Source: Oleispira sp036960605 (GTDB lineage: Bacteria > Pseudomonadota > Gammaproteobacteria > Pseudomonadales > Oceanobacteraceae). Taken from it: 64,000 bases of DNA. Both the position numbers and the translations under genes were made by a program. The notes under the pieces are model-generated. The model did no database searches. It had not been told where the DNA came from and was given only the letters and a program-made list of their open reading frames with translations. Location: NCBI GenBank assembly GCA_036960605.1, contig JBALXI010000027.1, forward strand, positions 1 to 64,000, given 5' to 3'. Below, piece after piece: positions 62,541 to 64,000 of the stretch (position 1 is the stretch's first letter; every line of letters starts with the position of its first letter).

Positions 62541-62699
62541 ATGCCACGCGATAAGATTCGTTTAGTTTCAAGTGCCGGTACTGGTCACTTCTACACAACT
62601 GATAAAAACAAACGTACGATGCCTGAAAAAATGGAAATCAAAAAGTTTGATCCAGTTGTTCGTAAGCACGTAATGTATAAAGAAGCTAAAATTAAGTAA
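62541..62699 (+). CDS. rpmG: 50S ribosomal protein L33
   Basis: 52 residues, MPRDKIRLVSSAGTGHFYTT at the start and EIKKFDPVVRKHVMYKEAKI near the end. No cysteine is present, so it is the zinc-free form of L33. AGGAGAAG precedes the ATG. It is followed 16 bases after its stop by a terminator, so rpmB-rpmG is a two-gene operon. Confidence 0.97.
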   Translation: MPRDKIRLVSSAGTGHFYTTDKNKRTMPEKMEIKKFDPVVRKHVMYKEAKIK

Positions 62700-62714
62700 G
62701 CTTTTTTGTCATTG

Positions 62715-62764
62715 AAAAACCCAGTCTTGTTGGCTTGTAAGAGCTAACAATACTGGGTTTTTTT
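62715..62764 (+). terminator. Terminator of rpmBG
   Basis: AAAAACCCAGT-C-TTGTT pairs with AACAA-T-ACTGGGTTTTT across a GCT/AGC top, followed by a T-run. Confidence 0.9.
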
Positions 62765-62819
62765 ATGTCTGGGATTTGAGTCGGAGGCGCTAAAACGCCG
62801 ATATTCGAAAGTTCTTCAA

Positions 62820-62997
62820 GCGCTGTATTAGGTCATTCGTTGCAGGGGACGCAGCAAGTAGGTATAAAATACATCCATGTATTTTACCCTGCGGGCAGCT
62901 TCGCTGTTCAAAACCTGCTCCTGCAGTTTTGTCCCTGTATGCTCTCCACAGCTCCCTGCTGCGGGAAGCCCCTGAAACGAACAACCTAATACATCGC
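62820..62997. repeat. Palindromic MITE-like element between rpmG and mutM
   Basis: The arm 62820-62849 is about 86 percent the reverse complement of 62968-62997 (CCTAATACA-GCGC type). Inside is a perfect 10-bp-stem palindrome TAAAATACATCCATGTATTTTA (62865-62886) and a smaller hairpin near 62910-62932. A related motif, GGAGAGC-TACAGGGA, occurs inverted at 62932-62947 and 63175-63189, so part of the element may recur as a second, degenerate unit. The segment 63000-63303 otherwise holds no gene I can support. Short frames across it look like translated repeat. Confidence 0.65.
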
Positions 62998-63303
62998 CAC
63001 GAGCACCATTCCAGATTAGAAGCTTTCAATTCTCAGAATAACGACGGCTTTGAGTTTATGGGTAAGCCGTCAGATGTTATTTATTTTCCTGATGTGAAAT
63101 TTGGGAAGGTATTTGGGCTGCTGCGCGGATCGGTATTGGGTGTTTTATTTAAGGCCTTCTGAGGCAGGAGCCGAGGAGAGCTACAGGGAGAGCGAAGCGG
63201 CGTATTCACGCGTGCCGCAGAATGAAATACCCAATGGCGATCTTGAGCTCAGTAGCGAGCATATATCTAGCGGCTCGGCGTTTAAAAGTAAGGAACCATC
63301 TCA

Positions 63304-64000
63304 ATGCCAGAATTACCCGAAGTAGAAACCACCAAGCGCGGAATAGAGAAGTATCTCAAGGGTTATGTCTTGGATGGAGTTAAAATTCGTCAGGGGCGCT
63401 TACGTTGGCCTGTGGGTGAAGAAATTCAAGCTTTGGAAGGTCAGGTTATCAAGTCAGTGACCCGACGCGCCAAATACATCTTGGTTGAGTTTGAAGCAGG
63501 TTATGCACTTTGGCATTTAGGTATGTCTGGATCACTGCGTTTAGTCGAGCCCAGTGAAACGGAAAACTTCGGTAAGCATGATCACATCGATTGGCAGCTG
63601 AGCAGTGGTAAGATTTTACGCTACCACGACCCACGTCGTTTCGGTGCTTTGCTCTGGGTTGAAGATCCTGTGGATAACAACTACATCAACCACCTAGGCC
63701 CTGAACCGTTAACCGACGACTTTGATGCCGCTTATTTGTATGAAAAAAGTCGAGGCCGAAAGGCGCCGATTAAAACCTTCATCATGGATGGCAAAGTTGT
63801 TGTGGGTGTCGGTAATATTTACGCCAATGAAAGCCTTTTTCTAGCCGGTATAAAGCCGACAACCCCCGCCGGAAAAATCAGCAAAGCCAGAATGGAAAAG
63901 CTGGTTCTGCATATCAAGCAAGTACTGGCAGCTGCTATTGAGCAAGGTGGCACAACGCTGAAAGACTTTGTCGGTGGTGATGGCAAACCAGGTTATTTCG
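63304..64000 (+). CDS. mutM: Formamidopyrimidine-DNA glycosylase MutM (Fpg), cut by window edge
   Basis: Removes 8-oxoguanine and ring-opened purines from DNA, with AP-lyase activity. The N-terminal PELPEVETTKRGIEKYLKGY contains the catalytic Pro2/Glu3, followed by GHLGMSGSLR-like ALWHLGMSGSLRLVE and HDPRRFGALLW. The helix-two-turn-helix DGKVVVGVGNIYANESLFLA is present. The zinc finger (CxxC...CxxC) lies beyond the end. 232 codons are visible of about 270. The rpmB-rpmG-mutM order is as in E. coli. Confidence 0.97.
   Translation, partial: MPELPEVETTKRGIEKYLKGYVLDGVKIRQGRLRWPVGEEIQALEGQVIKSVTRRAKYILVEFEAGYALWHLGMSGSLRLVEPSETENFGKHDHIDWQLSSGKILRYHDPRRFGALLWVEDPVDNNYINHLGPEPLTDDFDAAYLYEKSRGRKAPIKTFIMDGKVVVGVGNIYANESLFLAGIKPTTPAGKISKARMEKLVLHIKQVLAAAIEQGGTTLKDFVGGDGKPGYF

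Noticed and set aside
62790..63162. Short frames of 77-79 residues on both strands between rpmG and mutM
   Set aside because: They are translations of the palindromic repeat, with no ribosome sites and no protein-like composition.

Overview
The window reads as a chromosomal segment of a marine-type gammaproteobacterium, most likely in the Oceanospirillales/Pseudomonadales neighbourhood. This is inferred from gene content and gene order, not from a search. Two long blocks keep an order known from Pseudomonas: mnmG-rsmG-parA-parB-atpIBEFHAGDC-glmU-glmS on the left, and phoB-ubiA-ubiC-rubA-rubB-hup ... recG-oxyR ... ridA-spoT-rpoZ-gmk-rph-crc-pyrE ... slmA-argB-algC-dut-coaBC-radC-rpmB-rpmG-mutM on the right. 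The base composition is moderate. The left edge probably lies a few kb from oriC, since mnmG/rsmG/parAB usually do; four perfect DnaA-box matches fall within 2 kb there.

Layout: 0.1-5.4 kb is tRNA modification, rRNA methylation and chromosome partitioning, interrupted by a C-terminally short sugar O-acetyltransferase and a palindromic repeat. 5.5-12.6 kb is a complete F1Fo ATP synthase operon with a good sigma70 promoter and terminator. 12.7-15.5 kb is accessory: an unrecognised secreted/membrane protein, a DHH phosphoesterase and a TrmB-like regulator. 15.7-19 kb is glmU-glmS (UDP-GlcNAc synthesis). 19.1-27.4 kb holds a small protein, HexR, UvrD, a TRAP transporter split into a lone binding protein and a dctQM pair, a PAP2 phosphatase and a YciA-type thioesterase.

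27.6-30.4 kb is the most striking accessory segment. A tRNA-Thr(TGT) gene has its last 17 bases plus its terminator duplicated as a perfect 66-bp direct repeat. The repeats bracket one AT-rich gene for a large lipoprotein with a BIG2-like domain and twelve W-S-x-D-G-I-x-W repeats, and no integrase is present. At 31.5-31.9 kb a stretch without genes carries, on the minus strand, what looks like an RsmZ/CsrB-type small RNA (repeated GGA motifs in hairpin loops, rho-independent terminator) and, about 180 bp upstream of its predicted start, a GacA/UvrY-like palindrome.

32-64 kb is mostly core metabolism and regulation: TrmH, CysZ, a REC plus PilZ-like protein, PhoB (with a Pho box but no phoR beside it), ubiquinone synthesis, rubredoxin and its reductase, HU, OxyR-RecG, stringent response (SpoT, RpoZ), Crc, pyrimidine, arginine, exopolysaccharide/LPS precursor and CoA synthesis, and ribosomal proteins L28/L33. 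It ends in mutM, cut by the window edge. Palindromic MITE-like repeats occur at 2.6-2.8, 20.4-20.5 and 62.8-63.0 kb. No CRISPR array, rRNA operon, transposase or integrase was seen.
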